A stretch of DNA of 64,000 nucleotides from Helicobacter pylori (GTDB taxonomy: Bacteria > Campylobacterota > Campylobacteria > Campylobacterales > Helicobacteraceae): NCBI RefSeq assembly GCF_009689985.1, contig NZ_QBAW01000006.1, positions 1-64,000 on the forward strand. Direction: 5' to 3'. The notes under the pieces were generated by a model. The model was not told where the DNA came from, searched no databases, and worked only from the letters and a program-made list of their open reading frames with translations. Positions 8,884 to 17,416 of this stretch are shown in pieces. Numbering within the stretch: position 1 is the first letter of the stretch; each line of letters starts with the position of its first letter. A program made the position numbers and the translations under genes.

Positions 8884-9122
8884 TCATTATCCTTTAATGT
8901 GGTCTTATCAATAACGCTTACTATTTTAGTGTAAACAAGCTTGCTTACAACTAAAACGATTCATTTTGATAATCATTTGCACTCTAAAGACGACTCAAGA
9001 GATACAATTGCGTTTATTTTAAACTCTTTTTGTAAATAATGCTGACTGAACCAAACTTTCTGAACCATTCATGAAAAGATTAAAGCGCATGGCTATCGCT
9101 ATCATCTTGAATGCAGAAAAAT
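8884..9122. other. Intergenic region upstream of the YceI-like gene
   Basis: This 239-base gap should carry the promoter of the YceI-like gene. A TAAAAT hexamer on the minus strand near 8922-8927 is the best -10 candidate but is not strong. GATAATCATT at 8968-8977 equals one half of the classical Fur operator, with a poor second half. A 25-codon plus-strand reading frame from 9071 has no ribosome binding site and is not called. Confidence 0.35.
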
Positions 9123-10118
9123 TCATGGTGATCGGAGTTTCAGCCTGAAACCATCTTCATGCAAATCACCTTGCTTTAAAAGCTCATCCGCACTAGGGCT
9201 AGAATAATGCTTGGCTAAAATAATGAAATAGGCGTTGTTATGCACCCCAATAAGGTTAGGCTGGAAATAAGGGAAAGTTTCAGGGTTTAAAATCCATGTT
9301 GCGGCTTTGTTATACGCTATAGAGAGCCTTTGTCCGGCTCCACTATCCCACAAATCATACCCGTTCTCAAAAAGCAATTCGCCTGATATAGTTATCGCAA
9401 GAAGCGCGAAATTGGTATAAGCTATCCCCTTAATGCCCTTTGTAGGGCCGCCATGATAATCGCTCGTATCGCTCCTAGTGATCGCGCTAGCAATAACCCC
9501 ATTCTCATCTATGGCTTTAAATATCCAATCCTGCCACCGATTAGCGCTATTGTGTAAAAGAGCATGATCATCTAACGCTAGCGCAGAACTCACATCAAAG
9601 AGAATGCCCCACGCCCCATGGTTAGTGTTAAGAGCGGATTGAGAATACTGGCGCATCCGCTTAACGAAGTCTTCGTATTCTGGACTAGGGAATACCTTTT
9701 TGACAAACCAATAAGCCATGTTCATATAAGGCATGTAAAAATTGATATTATCCTCGCTCTGATAAGTATCCACGCTTTGAAGCTCTTTAGCCCAAGCGTT
9801 TAAAATTTCTATAGCTTTTAAGCCGTATGGTTTGTTTTGGCTCACTAAATAACCTAGCGCTAAGTCATAGGACATGATAGCAGATTTTTTAAAACTCTTT
9901 GTGCAGGCATCAGGCTCTCTAACCCCGGTAGAAGTGTAGTGTTTTGATGCGTTAAGTTGCACGCATGGCTGTATTGTTTGGGAGAGCTTTTTATCAAGAT
10001 GGAGTTTTTGGGGCAAATCTGTGGATTTAAAATCCCTAAAAAAGTAATCTTGATCGGCGTAAGCTTGAACGCAAACGCAAACACCCATGAGTGATAAAAA
10101 CAAAACAAATCTTTTCAT
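9123..10118 (-). CDS. Secreted alginate-lyase-domain protein (HP0304-like)
   Basis: 331 residues with a signal peptide (MKRFVLFLSLMGVCVCVQAYA). The body is the (alpha/alpha)-toroid of the alginate lyase family (PF05426 type): helices such as YDLALGYLVSQ and ILNAWAKEL, then the conserved NTNHGAWG at about 166-173, which holds the catalytic Asn/His region, and later SDYHGGPTKG. H. pylori is not known to make alginate, so the real substrate may be a different polysaccharide (inference). Two Cys (in QPCVQL and DACTKS) may form a disulfide. Confidence 0.8.
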   Translation of the reverse strand: MKRFVLFLSLMGVCVCVQAYADQDYFFRDFKSTDLPQKLHLDKKLSQTIQPCVQLNASKHYTSTGVREPDACTKSFKKSAIMSYDLALGYLVSQNKPYGLKAIEILNAWAKELQSVDTYQSEDNINFYMPYMNMAYWFVKKVFPSPEYEDFVKRMRQYSQSALNTNHGAWGILFDVSSALALDDHALLHNSANRWQDWIFKAIDENGVIASAITRSDTSDYHGGPTKGIKGIAYTNFALLAITISGELLFENGYDLWDSGAGQRLSIAYNKAATWILNPETFPYFQPNLIGVHNNAYFIILAKHYSSPSADELLKQGDLHEDGFRLKLRSP

Positions 10119-10159
10119 TTCTCGCCTTTATTTTAATGGATTGGTTTAAAAATAGCGTT

Positions 10160-11242
10160 TTAGGGTAACGCTTTTAACAACACAAATTTAAGCGCATGCG
10201 TATTAAGAGCGCTAATTGCTGAAAGGGGCAAGACAAAAAGCGCTGATTTTTCATTAAGGTTATTTTCAAAATCGCTGGTTAAATTGGGGTGTAAAAACCC
10301 CAAATACGGCTCTAAATCAAACGCGTTTAATTTTTGCGCTTCCAAGTTTAAAAAGGCGCAAAAATCCTTAGTCATCTTATCAATGTTTTCTACAACATCG
10401 CATTTATTGAGCAACACTCCAAAAGGCTTATTGGCCAAAGCGGGTGAAAATTTTTCCAACTCCAACCTCAAGCGTTGGTATTGCTCTTTAATGCCCAAAT
10501 CCAGCCTGGAAGCGTCTAAAACAAAGGCTAAAACTTTGGTGCGTTCAATATGCTTTAAAAAACTAATCCCTAAGCCTTTTCCTTGACTAGCCCCTTCAAT
10601 AATGCCAGGAATATCAGCCATTAGAAATTCGCTTTTCTCATCTACGCTCACAACCCCTAAATTAGGCACTAGAGTCGTGAATTCGTAATTAGCGATTTTA
10701 GGCTTAGCGTTAGAGATGGTGGAAATGAGCGTGGATTTACCCGCATTAGGGAAGCCCACCAACCCTATATCAGCGATGAGCTTTAATTCCAAACGCACGC
10801 ATTTTTCAACCCCCTCTAAGCCTTTTTGCGCGTAAGTGGGTTGTTGCTTGGTTGCGCTTTTAAAATGCGCATTCCCTAACCCTCCCTTGCCTCCTTTTAA
10901 GGCTAACACCCTTTCTTTAGGTTCCACTAAATCAAGCCACAACTTATCACCTACAAAAACTTGCGTTCCTGGCGGCACAACAATGATCTTGTCTTCGCCC
11001 TTTTTGCCCGCGCAATTTCGTGTGCCTCCTGGAGCCCCGTTTTTAGCCTTATGGTGTTTGGTGCCTCTAAAACTCGCTAAAGTGTCGGTATTGTTATCCA
11101 CTTCAAAATACACATCGCCCCCATCGCCTCCATCGCCTCCATCAGGGCCTCCTTTGATGACAAACTTTTCTCGCCTAAAACTCACCATTCCAGGCCCCCC
11201 CTTACCCGAAGCGATAATGATTTCCACGCTATCTACAAACAC
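10160..11242 (-). CDS. obg: GTPase Obg (CgtA)
   Basis: 360 residues. The glycine-rich Obg fold is at 1-155 ([28 protein letters not shown]). The G domain has GFPNAGKST (G1), DIPGIIEGA (G3) and NKCD (G4). It acts in late 50S ribosome assembly and growth control. The start is GTG at 11242 with AAGGG upstream. It lies just behind dppF, and may share its transcript. Confidence 0.95.
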   Translation of the reverse strand: MFVDSVEIIIASGKGGPGMVSFRREKFVIKGGPDGGDGGDGGDVYFEVDNNTDTLASFRGTKHHKAKNGAPGGTRNCAGKKGEDKIIVVPPGTQVFVGDKLWLDLVEPKERVLALKGGKGGLGNAHFKSATKQQPTYAQKGLEGVEKCVRLELKLIADIGLVGFPNAGKSTLISTISNAKPKIANYEFTTLVPNLGVVSVDEKSEFLMADIPGIIEGASQGKGLGISFLKHIERTKVLAFVLDASRLDLGIKEQYQRLRLELEKFSPALANKPFGVLLNKCDVVENIDKMTKDFCAFLNLEAQKLNAFDLEPYLGFLHPNLTSDFENNLNEKSALFVLPLSAISALNTHALKFVLLKALP

Positions 11243-11260
11243 AGCTTAATACCCTTTCTT

Positions 11261-12067
11261 TTATTCAGCAAATCTTTGCATGGATTTTTCCAAATGCGGC
11301 ACCGCATTGAGTAATTTCTGCGTATAAGGGTGCTTTGGAGCGCTTATCACGCTATCCACATCCCCGGTTTCTACGATTTGCCCTTGATTCATTACGATGA
11401 TTTTATCGCTAATATGCTCCACCACCCCTAAATCATGGCTGATAAAAATATAAGTCAGCCCCATTTCTTTTTGCAAATCCAAGAGCAAATTCAACACTTG
11501 CGCTTGAATGGACACATCTAACGCAGACACAGGCTCATCGCAAATCACCACGCTAGGGTGCAAAATAAGCGCCCTAGCAATGCCGATTCGTTGCCTTTGA
11601 CCGCCTGAAAATTGGTGAGGGTAACGATCGATCCATTCTAATTTCAAGCCCACTTTTTGCATGATCTCTAGCACTTTGGCTTTGATTTCTTTTTTTGAAA
11701 AGTGAGAATTTAACAGCAAGGGTTCAGCGATGATCTCGCCCACTTTCCACCGAGGGTTTAGGCTAGAATAAGGATCTTGAAAAATCATTTGCACCTTTTT
11801 GCGGTAATCAAACCAATCCTGTTTGCTAAAATGCAAATGGCGCTTGCCATTGAAATAAATCGCCCCGCTATCTTGCCTTTCAATCCCGGCTAAAATTTTG
11901 GCTGTCGTGCTTTTCCCGCAACCGCTCTCCCCCACGATGCTTAAAACTTCATTTTGTTCCACTTCAAAACTAATCCCGTTGAGCGCATGGATGATCCTCT
12001 TGGGTTTGAATAACCCCCTGTCTATCGCATAGGATTTTTTCAGTTCTTTAATTTCTAAGAGCTTCAT
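11261..12067 (-). CDS. dppF: Dipeptide ABC transporter ATP-binding protein DppF
   Basis: 268 residues. Walker A is GESGCGKST, the signature LSGGQ is present as FSGGQRQRIGIARAL, and Walker B is VVICDEPVSALD. The C-terminal oligopeptide/dipeptide extension (PKHPYTQKLLNAVP) is present. Its ATG overlaps the dppD stop as ATGA. It powers uptake of dipeptides together with DppD. Confidence 0.93.
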   Translation of the reverse strand: MKLLEIKELKKSYAIDRGLFKPKRIIHALNGISFEVEQNEVLSIVGESGCGKSTTAKILAGIERQDSGAIYFNGKRHLHFSKQDWFDYRKKVQMIFQDPYSSLNPRWKVGEIIAEPLLLNSHFSKKEIKAKVLEIMQKVGLKLEWIDRYPHQFSGGQRQRIGIARALILHPSVVICDEPVSALDVSIQAQVLNLLLDLQKEMGLTYIFISHDLGVVEHISDKIIVMNQGQIVETGDVDSVISAPKHPYTQKLLNAVPHLEKSMQRFAE

Positions 12068-12927
12068 CGTAACTCCTTTTGAAAACTCAAATAATCTATA
12101 TTTTCATCCACGGTTTCTAAGCGTTTTTTGCGGTATTCTTTGCCCGGTTTAGGGATCGCGCTTAAAAGAGCTTTGGTATAGGGGTGTCTTGGATCAGCAA
12201 AAAGCTCTTTGGCACTCGCTTGCTCCACCACATGCCCTTTATACATCACCACCACTTCATCAGCGATTTGTGCCACCACGCCTAAATCATGGGTGATAAA
12301 CAAAATAGAAGTGCCTTTTTTTTGCTGCAACTCTTTCATCAATTCTAAAATCTGCGCTTGAATGGTTACATCTAACGCTGTCGTAGGCTCATCAGCGATC
12401 AAGATTTCAGGCTCACACACCATAGCCATAGCGATCATCACCCTTTGGCGCTGCCCTCCGCTGAGATTGAAAGGGTATTCATGGTATTTATCCCCTGCAT
12501 GGGGAATGCCCACGCGCTCTAATTCATAGACCACCCTTTCTAAGCGTTCTTTTTTATTGAGGTTAGGGTGGTGGATTTTTAGCACTTCATTGATTTGAAA
12601 CCCCACCGTGTAGGAAGGGTTTAGGCTCGTCATAGGCTCTTGAAAGATCATGCCAATTTTCTTGCCCCTGATTTCTTTTTGCATCTGCTTTTCTTTGAGT
12701 TGCAACAAATCCTGCCCTAAAAATTGAATGCTCCCCCCTACAATTTTCCCGGGTTTTTCAATCAACCCTAGAATAGAAAGCGAAGTGATGCTTTTCCCGC
12801 TCCCGCTCTCCCCTACAATGCAGAGCGTTTGAGACTTTTTCAAGCCAAAACTCACGCCATCTACTGCTTTATTCACGCCCTTATCGGTGAAAAAATAAGT
12901 TTTTAAATCTTTAACTTCTAAAATCAT
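12064..12927 (-). CDS. dppD: Dipeptide ABC transporter ATP-binding protein DppD
   Basis: 287 residues. Walker A GESGSGKS, signature LSGGQRQRVMIAMA, Walker B ILIADEPTTALD, and the C-terminal ADPRHPYTKALLSAIP segment of the oligopeptide transporter class. It forms the heteromeric ATPase with DppF and sits 11 bases behind dppC. Confidence 0.93.
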   Translation of the reverse strand: MILEVKDLKTYFFTDKGVNKAVDGVSFGLKKSQTLCIVGESGSGKSITSLSILGLIEKPGKIVGGSIQFLGQDLLQLKEKQMQKEIRGKKIGMIFQEPMTSLNPSYTVGFQINEVLKIHHPNLNKKERLERVVYELERVGIPHAGDKYHEYPFNLSGGQRQRVMIAMAMVCEPEILIADEPTTALDVTIQAQILELMKELQQKKGTSILFITHDLGVVAQIADEVVVMYKGHVVEQASAKELFADPRHPYTKALLSAIPKPGKEYRKKRLETVDENIDYLSFQKELR

Positions 12928-12938
12928 GCAAGCTCCTT

Positions 12939-13796
12939 TTAAGAGGCCCGTTTAGGATCTAAAGCGTCCATGATGCCATCGCCTACCAGATTAAAACTCA
13001 TGACCGTTAAAAAAATCATCAACCCAGGGAAAACAAGCATCCAAGGAGCGGTAGCGATGTATTGCATGGAATTCATCAGCATCGCTCCCCATTCAGGTTT
13101 GGGAGGTTGGGCCCCAAGACCTAAGAAGCTCAGCGCGGCCGCTTCTAAAACCGTGGAAGCAAAACCCATTGTCGTTTGCACGATTAAAGGGATAATGCAA
13201 TTAGGGAAGATCACCTTACACATCAAACGAAGATGCGAAGAACCATTGATTTTAGAAGCGATCACATATTCTTTTTCTTTTTCGCCCAGCACAGAACTGC
13301 GCACCAATCTTGCAAATCCAGGAATCCCCACAAACCCAATAGCGAGCATGGCATTAGTGAGTGAAGGTCCTAACACAGCGACCACAATCACGATCAATAA
13401 AATAGAGGGCAAAGCGAACATAATGTCCATGATGCGCATGATAACCGCATCGGTTTTCCCTCCAAAATACCCCGCTATTAGCCCTAATATCGTGCCAAAA
13501 AAGACCGCAATCCCCATAGAAACAATCCCTATGGTTAAAGAAATCCTAGCCCCATAGATCAAGCGGCTCAAAATATCGCGCCCCAAATCATCGGTGCCTA
13601 AAAGGTATTTAACATTCCCCCCATGCTCCCATATAGGCTTTAAAAGACGATCTTGCACATTTTGCACATAAGGATCATGCGGGGCCAAAAGGGGTGCAAA
13701 AATCGCACAAACCACCAATAAAAGCACAATCCATGCACCAACTACTGCCGCCTTATTTTTTTTGAATTGTTGGATAAATTCTCTAAAAGACTCCAT
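12939..13796 (-). CDS. dppC: Dipeptide ABC transporter permease DppC
   Basis: 285 residues with about six membrane helices, an N-terminal OppC-type first helix (KNKAAVVGAWIVLLLVVCAIF) and the ABC permease EAA loop (EAAALSFLGLGAQPPKPEWGAM). Its ATG overlaps the dppB stop (TAATG). Partner of DppB in the inner membrane. Confidence 0.93.
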   Translation of the reverse strand: MESFREFIQQFKKNKAAVVGAWIVLLLVVCAIFAPLLAPHDPYVQNVQDRLLKPIWEHGGNVKYLLGTDDLGRDILSRLIYGARISLTIGIVSMGIAVFFGTILGLIAGYFGGKTDAVIMRIMDIMFALPSILLIVIVVAVLGPSLTNAMLAIGFVGIPGFARLVRSSVLGEKEKEYVIASKINGSSHLRLMCKVIFPNCIIPLIVQTTMGFASTVLEAAALSFLGLGAQPPKPEWGAMLMNSMQYIATAPWMLVFPGLMIFLTVMSFNLVGDGIMDALDPKRAS

Positions 13797-14800
13797 TATG
13801 ACAACCTTATTCTAGGATCAATAAAAGCGTATAAAATATCCACTAAGAGATTAGCCCCAATATACATCATGGCAATAATCAAAGACATGGACTGGATAAT
13901 CGGAAAATCGCGCTGGTTGAGCGCATTAACGATCCACTTACCAATCCCAGGCCATGAGAAAACCGTTTCAGTTATCATGCTCCCCCCTAAAAGCCCGGCC
14001 AACATCAAGCCTGCGATAGTCGTTACAGGGATTAAAGCGTTACGCAAAGTGTGCACAAAAATCACCCTAAAAGAGCTGCACCCCTTAGCTTTAGCGGTGC
14101 GCACATAATCTTCTTTAGACACTTCTGCCATGCTCGCGCGAGTCATTCTCGCAATAACAGCGGTAGAAACCGTGGCTAACACAATGCTAGGCAAAATCAA
14201 GTGCTTGATTGTATCCACAAACGCCCCATAATCCCTTGCGATCAAGCTGTCTATCAAATAAAGACCTGTGGGACCATCTAAATAATACACATCGCTCAAA
14301 CGCCCAAAAACAGGCAACCACCCCAATTGCACGCTAAAGATATAAATCAGCATAAGCCCTAGCCAAAACACGGGCATAGAAATCCCGGCTAAAGCGAAAG
14401 TCATACTGGAATAATCAAACACGCTATAGCGTTTGATTGCGGCTAACACGCCAACGCTAATACCCAAAGCAAGAGCCATAAACAAAGCGATCAAAGCCAA
14501 TTCCACCGTAGCCGGGAAGCGTTGCCAAAACTCATGCATCACAGGCTCACCAGTCATGATAGAAGTGCCAAAATTGCCATGCAACACATTATTGATAAAG
14601 AAAAAATACTGCTCTATCAAGGGCTTATTCAATCCAAATTGCTCCCTTAAAGCGTCAATAGCGGCTTGATTGGCCTTTTCGCCTAAAATCACTAACGCCG
14701 GATCTCCTGGCACTAAATGCACCATCATAAACACGATAATGCTCACTCCAAACAGCGTGGGGATCGCCCACAAAATACGCTTGATGATAAAACTCAGCAT
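13796..14800 (-). CDS. dppB: Dipeptide ABC transporter permease DppB
   Basis: 334 residues, normal length. The typical N-terminus (FIIKRILWAIPTLFGVSIIVF), the VPGDPA motif and the EAA loop region near the C-terminus (TVFSWPGIGKWIVNAL) are all present. It follows dppA by 10 bases and makes the transport channel with DppC. Confidence 0.94.
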   Translation of the reverse strand: MLSFIIKRILWAIPTLFGVSIIVFMMVHLVPGDPALVILGEKANQAAIDALREQFGLNKPLIEQYFFFINNVLHGNFGTSIMTGEPVMHEFWQRFPATVELALIALFMALALGISVGVLAAIKRYSVFDYSSMTFALAGISMPVFWLGLMLIYIFSVQLGWLPVFGRLSDVYYLDGPTGLYLIDSLIARDYGAFVDTIKHLILPSIVLATVSTAVIARMTRASMAEVSKEDYVRTAKAKGCSSFRVIFVHTLRNALIPVTTIAGLMLAGLLGGSMITETVFSWPGIGKWIVNALNQRDFPIIQSMSLIIAMMYIGANLLVDILYAFIDPRIRLS

Positions 14801-14810
14801 GCAACCCCTT

Positions 14811-16460
14811 TCATTTTTCTAAATACACCTTAAAGAAGCGATTCACATTCACTCCAGTCGTCTTATAACCCTTAACTTTAGACAAGTGCGGCACCACCGA
14901 ATAAGGATAAGCTAAAGGCACATAGGGCGCATCTTTATGGATAATTTCTTGAGCCTTTAAATAAAGGGCTTCTCTCTCCTTTTGATCTGAAACCCGTTTA
15001 GCCTTTATGAGCAGATCGGAAAAGGCATCGCTCTTATAAAAAGAACCATTTTGAGTGGGTATGGCTGAAGCGGCTTGCTTGCTCCATAAGGTGTATAAGA
15101 AATTATCCGGATCCGCAATGTCTGCCATCCAGCCTGCAAACGCCATTTCATGTTCGCCCAGACCCGTTCTTTTCAAATAAGCCCCCCACTCATACACTTC
15201 AATTTTCACATCAATGCCAATTTTAGCCAGGCTCGCTTGTATGAACACCGCTCCTTTTGGGTTACGAGTGGAAGTGGTAAAAATGGTGGTTTTAAAGCCG
15301 TTAGGATAACCCGCCTGTTTTAGTAACTCTTTAGCCTTTTTCAAATCGTATTCATAGGGTTTGATGTTGTAGTTATAACCCCATATGGTGGGCGGGAAAG
15401 GATTGACCATTTTTTGGGCAAAGCCTTCATAAATCACCTTAATGTAATCATCCACATTAATCGCATGATTGATAGCCAAACGCACCAAAGGGTTGTTAAA
15501 ATACTTTTTTTGCGTGTTCAATGAAAGCCAATTGGCGATCAATCCGGGGCTTTTATCCACCACGATATTAGGAAGTTTTTCTAATTGCTCCACTTCATTG
15601 AGGTTAGGCCCGGTCATGAGCATGATTTCGCCGGTTCTTAACGCCAAGGCGCGAGTGGAAGAATTAGGAATGGTGCGCACTACCACTTTGTCTAAATAAG
15701 CTTTAGGCCCCCAATAATCCTGATTTTTTAAAAGGATGATTTTTTCATCTTTATTCCACAAAAAGAATTTGAAAGGCCCCGTCCCAATAGGCTTTTTAGC
15801 CAACTCGTCTTTTTTATTATTTTGAGCCAAATAATCAGCGTAATCCTTACTCAAAATGCTTAAAAAGTCCATGCCTAAATTGGCTAAAAACGGGGCTTCT
15901 GGCCCATTAAGCGTGAATCTAACGGTATAGTCATCTAAAGCTTCAATGCTCTTAATTATATGAGACATGCCCATGCCTTCCCAATACTTATAGCTTTTAG
16001 CCCCCGGACTATAGTATCGTTTAGCCTTATCCATTTGGCGCTCAAACGAAAACAGCACGTCTTTAGCACCAAACTCCACTTTTTTATTCCAATACTTCGT
16101 CTGGTGGAAATAAACCCCTTTGCGTAAATGAAAGGTATATACAAGACCATCTGGGGATATTTCCCAACTTGTCGCTAAGGCGGGTTCAATTTCTGTGGTG
16201 CCGTATTTGAATTGCACGAGCGTGTCATAAATATTGCCTGTTGCTACATAGCTTTCGCCATCAGTCACTAAAGCCGGATCCATGCTCGAGCCATCAGCGC
16301 CTCTAGCAAAAACCAAAACGCCTCCAAAACGCTTTTGCTCTTCAACAGAAATATTTTCTTTAGATGGATTAAGAGTAGCGTTTGGGTTTTCTGAAGCTTT
16401 CAAAAAAAACTCAAACAATAAAAGAAAAAAAAACAAACCCTTAACAAAAACATTATTCAT
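14811..16460 (-). CDS. dppA: Dipeptide ABC transporter substrate-binding protein DppA
   Basis: 549 residues with a signal peptide (LFFFLLLFEFFLKASE). Family 5 solute-binding protein: the conserved DTLVQF, EPALATSWEISPDGLVYTFHLRKGV and PIGTGPF segments are visible. It captures dipeptides in the periplasm for DppBCDF. As first gene it is headed by its own TATAAT box (16504-16509). The mature N-terminus is longer and more polar than in E. coli DppA. Confidence 0.94.
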   Translation of the reverse strand: MNNVFVKGLFFFLLLFEFFLKASENPNATLNPSKENISVEEQKRFGGVLVFARGADGSSMDPALVTDGESYVATGNIYDTLVQFKYGTTEIEPALATSWEISPDGLVYTFHLRKGVYFHQTKYWNKKVEFGAKDVLFSFERQMDKAKRYYSPGAKSYKYWEGMGMSHIIKSIEALDDYTVRFTLNGPEAPFLANLGMDFLSILSKDYADYLAQNNKKDELAKKPIGTGPFKFFLWNKDEKIILLKNQDYWGPKAYLDKVVVRTIPNSSTRALALRTGEIMLMTGPNLNEVEQLEKLPNIVVDKSPGLIANWLSLNTQKKYFNNPLVRLAINHAINVDDYIKVIYEGFAQKMVNPFPPTIWGYNYNIKPYEYDLKKAKELLKQAGYPNGFKTTIFTTSTRNPKGAVFIQASLAKIGIDVKIEVYEWGAYLKRTGLGEHEMAFAGWMADIADPDNFLYTLWSKQAASAIPTQNGSFYKSDAFSDLLIKAKRVSDQKEREALYLKAQEIIHKDAPYVPLAYPYSVVPHLSKVKGYKTTGVNVNRFFKVYLEK

Positions 16461-16503
16461 AAGCCAGTCTCCACAACAAATTCTATAAAGGATAGAGATC
16501 TAA

Positions 16504-16509
16504 ATTATA
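16504..16509 (-). promoter_or_regulatory. -10 box for the dpp operon
   Basis: TATAAT on the minus strand, about 44 bases before the dppA ATG, in an AT-rich gap. A second TATAAA lies slightly upstream. GGAG precedes the ATG as ribosome binding site. The spacing to the start fits a short leader. Confidence 0.6.
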
Positions 16510-16528
16510 AATATTTTATAGCATTTAT

Positions 16529-16547
16529 AGGTGTTTCACAAACACCT
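16529..16547 (-). terminator. Hairpin after rplU-rpmA
   Basis: AGGTGTTT GTG AAACACCT is a perfect 8-bp stem (9 with the flanking T/A) with a 3-base loop, 30 bases after the rpmA stop. No T-run follows, so it may be an attenuating or RNA-protecting hairpin rather than a strong intrinsic terminator. Confidence 0.45.
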
Positions 16548-16576
16548 AAAGGTTTAATTGACCCTTAAAGGTTACC

Positions 16577-16843
16577 CTATTCCCCAAAATTTTGACTAAC
16601 CACAGAAACTTTTTTGCGGTTTCTGTCTTTATGCTCAAACTTCACAACGCCATCTATGAGTGCGTATAAGGTATGGTCTTTCCCCATGCCTACATTATTA
16701 CCGGGGTGCATTTTAGTGCCTCTTTGGCGCACGATGATATTCCCTGCTCTCACAAATTCTGAGCCAAATTTTTTCACGCCTAAGCGTCTTCCTGCAGAAT
16801 CTCTGTTATTCTGCGTGCTCCCTTGACCTTTCTTGTGTGCCAT
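16577..16843 (-). CDS. rpmA: 50S ribosomal protein L27
   Basis: 88 residues. The N-terminus [20 protein letters not shown] is the L27 tail that reaches the peptidyl transferase centre. There is no Firmicutes-type N-terminal cleavage extension. [11 protein letters not shown] is the other family signature. Second gene behind rplU, spacing 14 bases. Confidence 0.97.
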
Positions 16844-16857
16844 TGCTTAATACTCCT

Positions 16858-17172
16858 TTATGCTACAATTTTAGTGATTCTCACACGAGTGAAATCTCTT
16901 CTAAAACCACGCTTGGTTTTGCTGTCTTTTCGGCGGCGTTTTTTGAAAGTGATGACTTTTTTGCCGCGCCCTTCATTGATCACTTCCGCTTCAATTTTAG
17001 CCCCATTCACAAAGGGTTTCCCACAAGAGAGCTTGCCCTCTTTGGATACGGCTAACACTTCCACTAATTCCACTAAAGCCTTAGGCTCTTTATTCATTTT
17101 ATCCAGTAAAACAATATCGCCTTCAACGACTTTATATTGCTTACCGCCATGCTTGAATATTGCGTATGACAT
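16858..17172 (-). CDS. rplU: 50S ribosomal protein L21
   Basis: 104 residues. [19 protein letters not shown] and [20 protein letters not shown] are diagnostic for L21. It is co-transcribed with rpmA as in most bacteria, and is headed by a TATAAT box at 17217-17222. Confidence 0.97.
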   Translation of the reverse strand: MSYAIFKHGGKQYKVVEGDIVLLDKMNKEPKALVELVEVLAVSKEGKLSCGKPFVNGAKIEAEVINEGRGKKVITFKKRRRKDSKTKRGFRRDFTRVRITKIVA

Positions 17173-17216
17173 TTCTATTCCTTAAAAATTGAACGCTCTT
17201 TTTAAAATAAACGCTT

Positions 17217-17222
17217 ATTATA
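17217..17222 (-). promoter_or_regulatory. -10 box for rplU-rpmA
   Basis: TATAAT on the minus strand, 45 bases before the rplU ATG, within CACTATAATAAG. AAGGA lies upstream of the ATG. It lies back to back with the sigma54 promoter of flgL. Confidence 0.7.
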
Positions 17223-17368
17223 GTGAGTATTTGCTAAAATGTAACTTTAAATTGAGATTAAATTCACATTAAAAGAATTTTTTTACTCAAAAACACCCCA
17301 TTTAACCCGCCATTATTACCCCACAATGGCCCCATTCAAACCATTCATAAATTGTTATTAAGCTTGTT

Positions 17369-17386
17369 TTGGAATACTTTTAGCTT
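17369..17386 (+). promoter_or_regulatory. Sigma54 (RpoN) promoter of flgL
   Basis: TTGGAATACTTTTAGCTT carries the invariant GG (17371-17372) and GC (17383-17384) with exactly ten bases between them, the -24/-12 geometry of sigma54. The predicted start is near 17396. flgL belongs to the RpoN/FlgR middle-class flagellar genes of H. pylori (established), which agrees. Confidence 0.85.
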
Positions 17387-17416
17387 GTTTGTTAAAAAAC
17401 CAATAAGGATTTGATC

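Noticed and set aside
9071..9148. 25-codon plus-strand ORF (MKRLKRMAIAIILNAEKF) before the alginate-lyase-like gene end
   Set aside because: Hydrophobic like some type I toxins, but no ribosome binding site or promoter is seen and it does not match the AapA peptides I remember.
16529..16547. Strong intrinsic terminator after rpmA
   Set aside because: Stem is good but no T run follows on the transcribed strand; listed only as a weak terminator.
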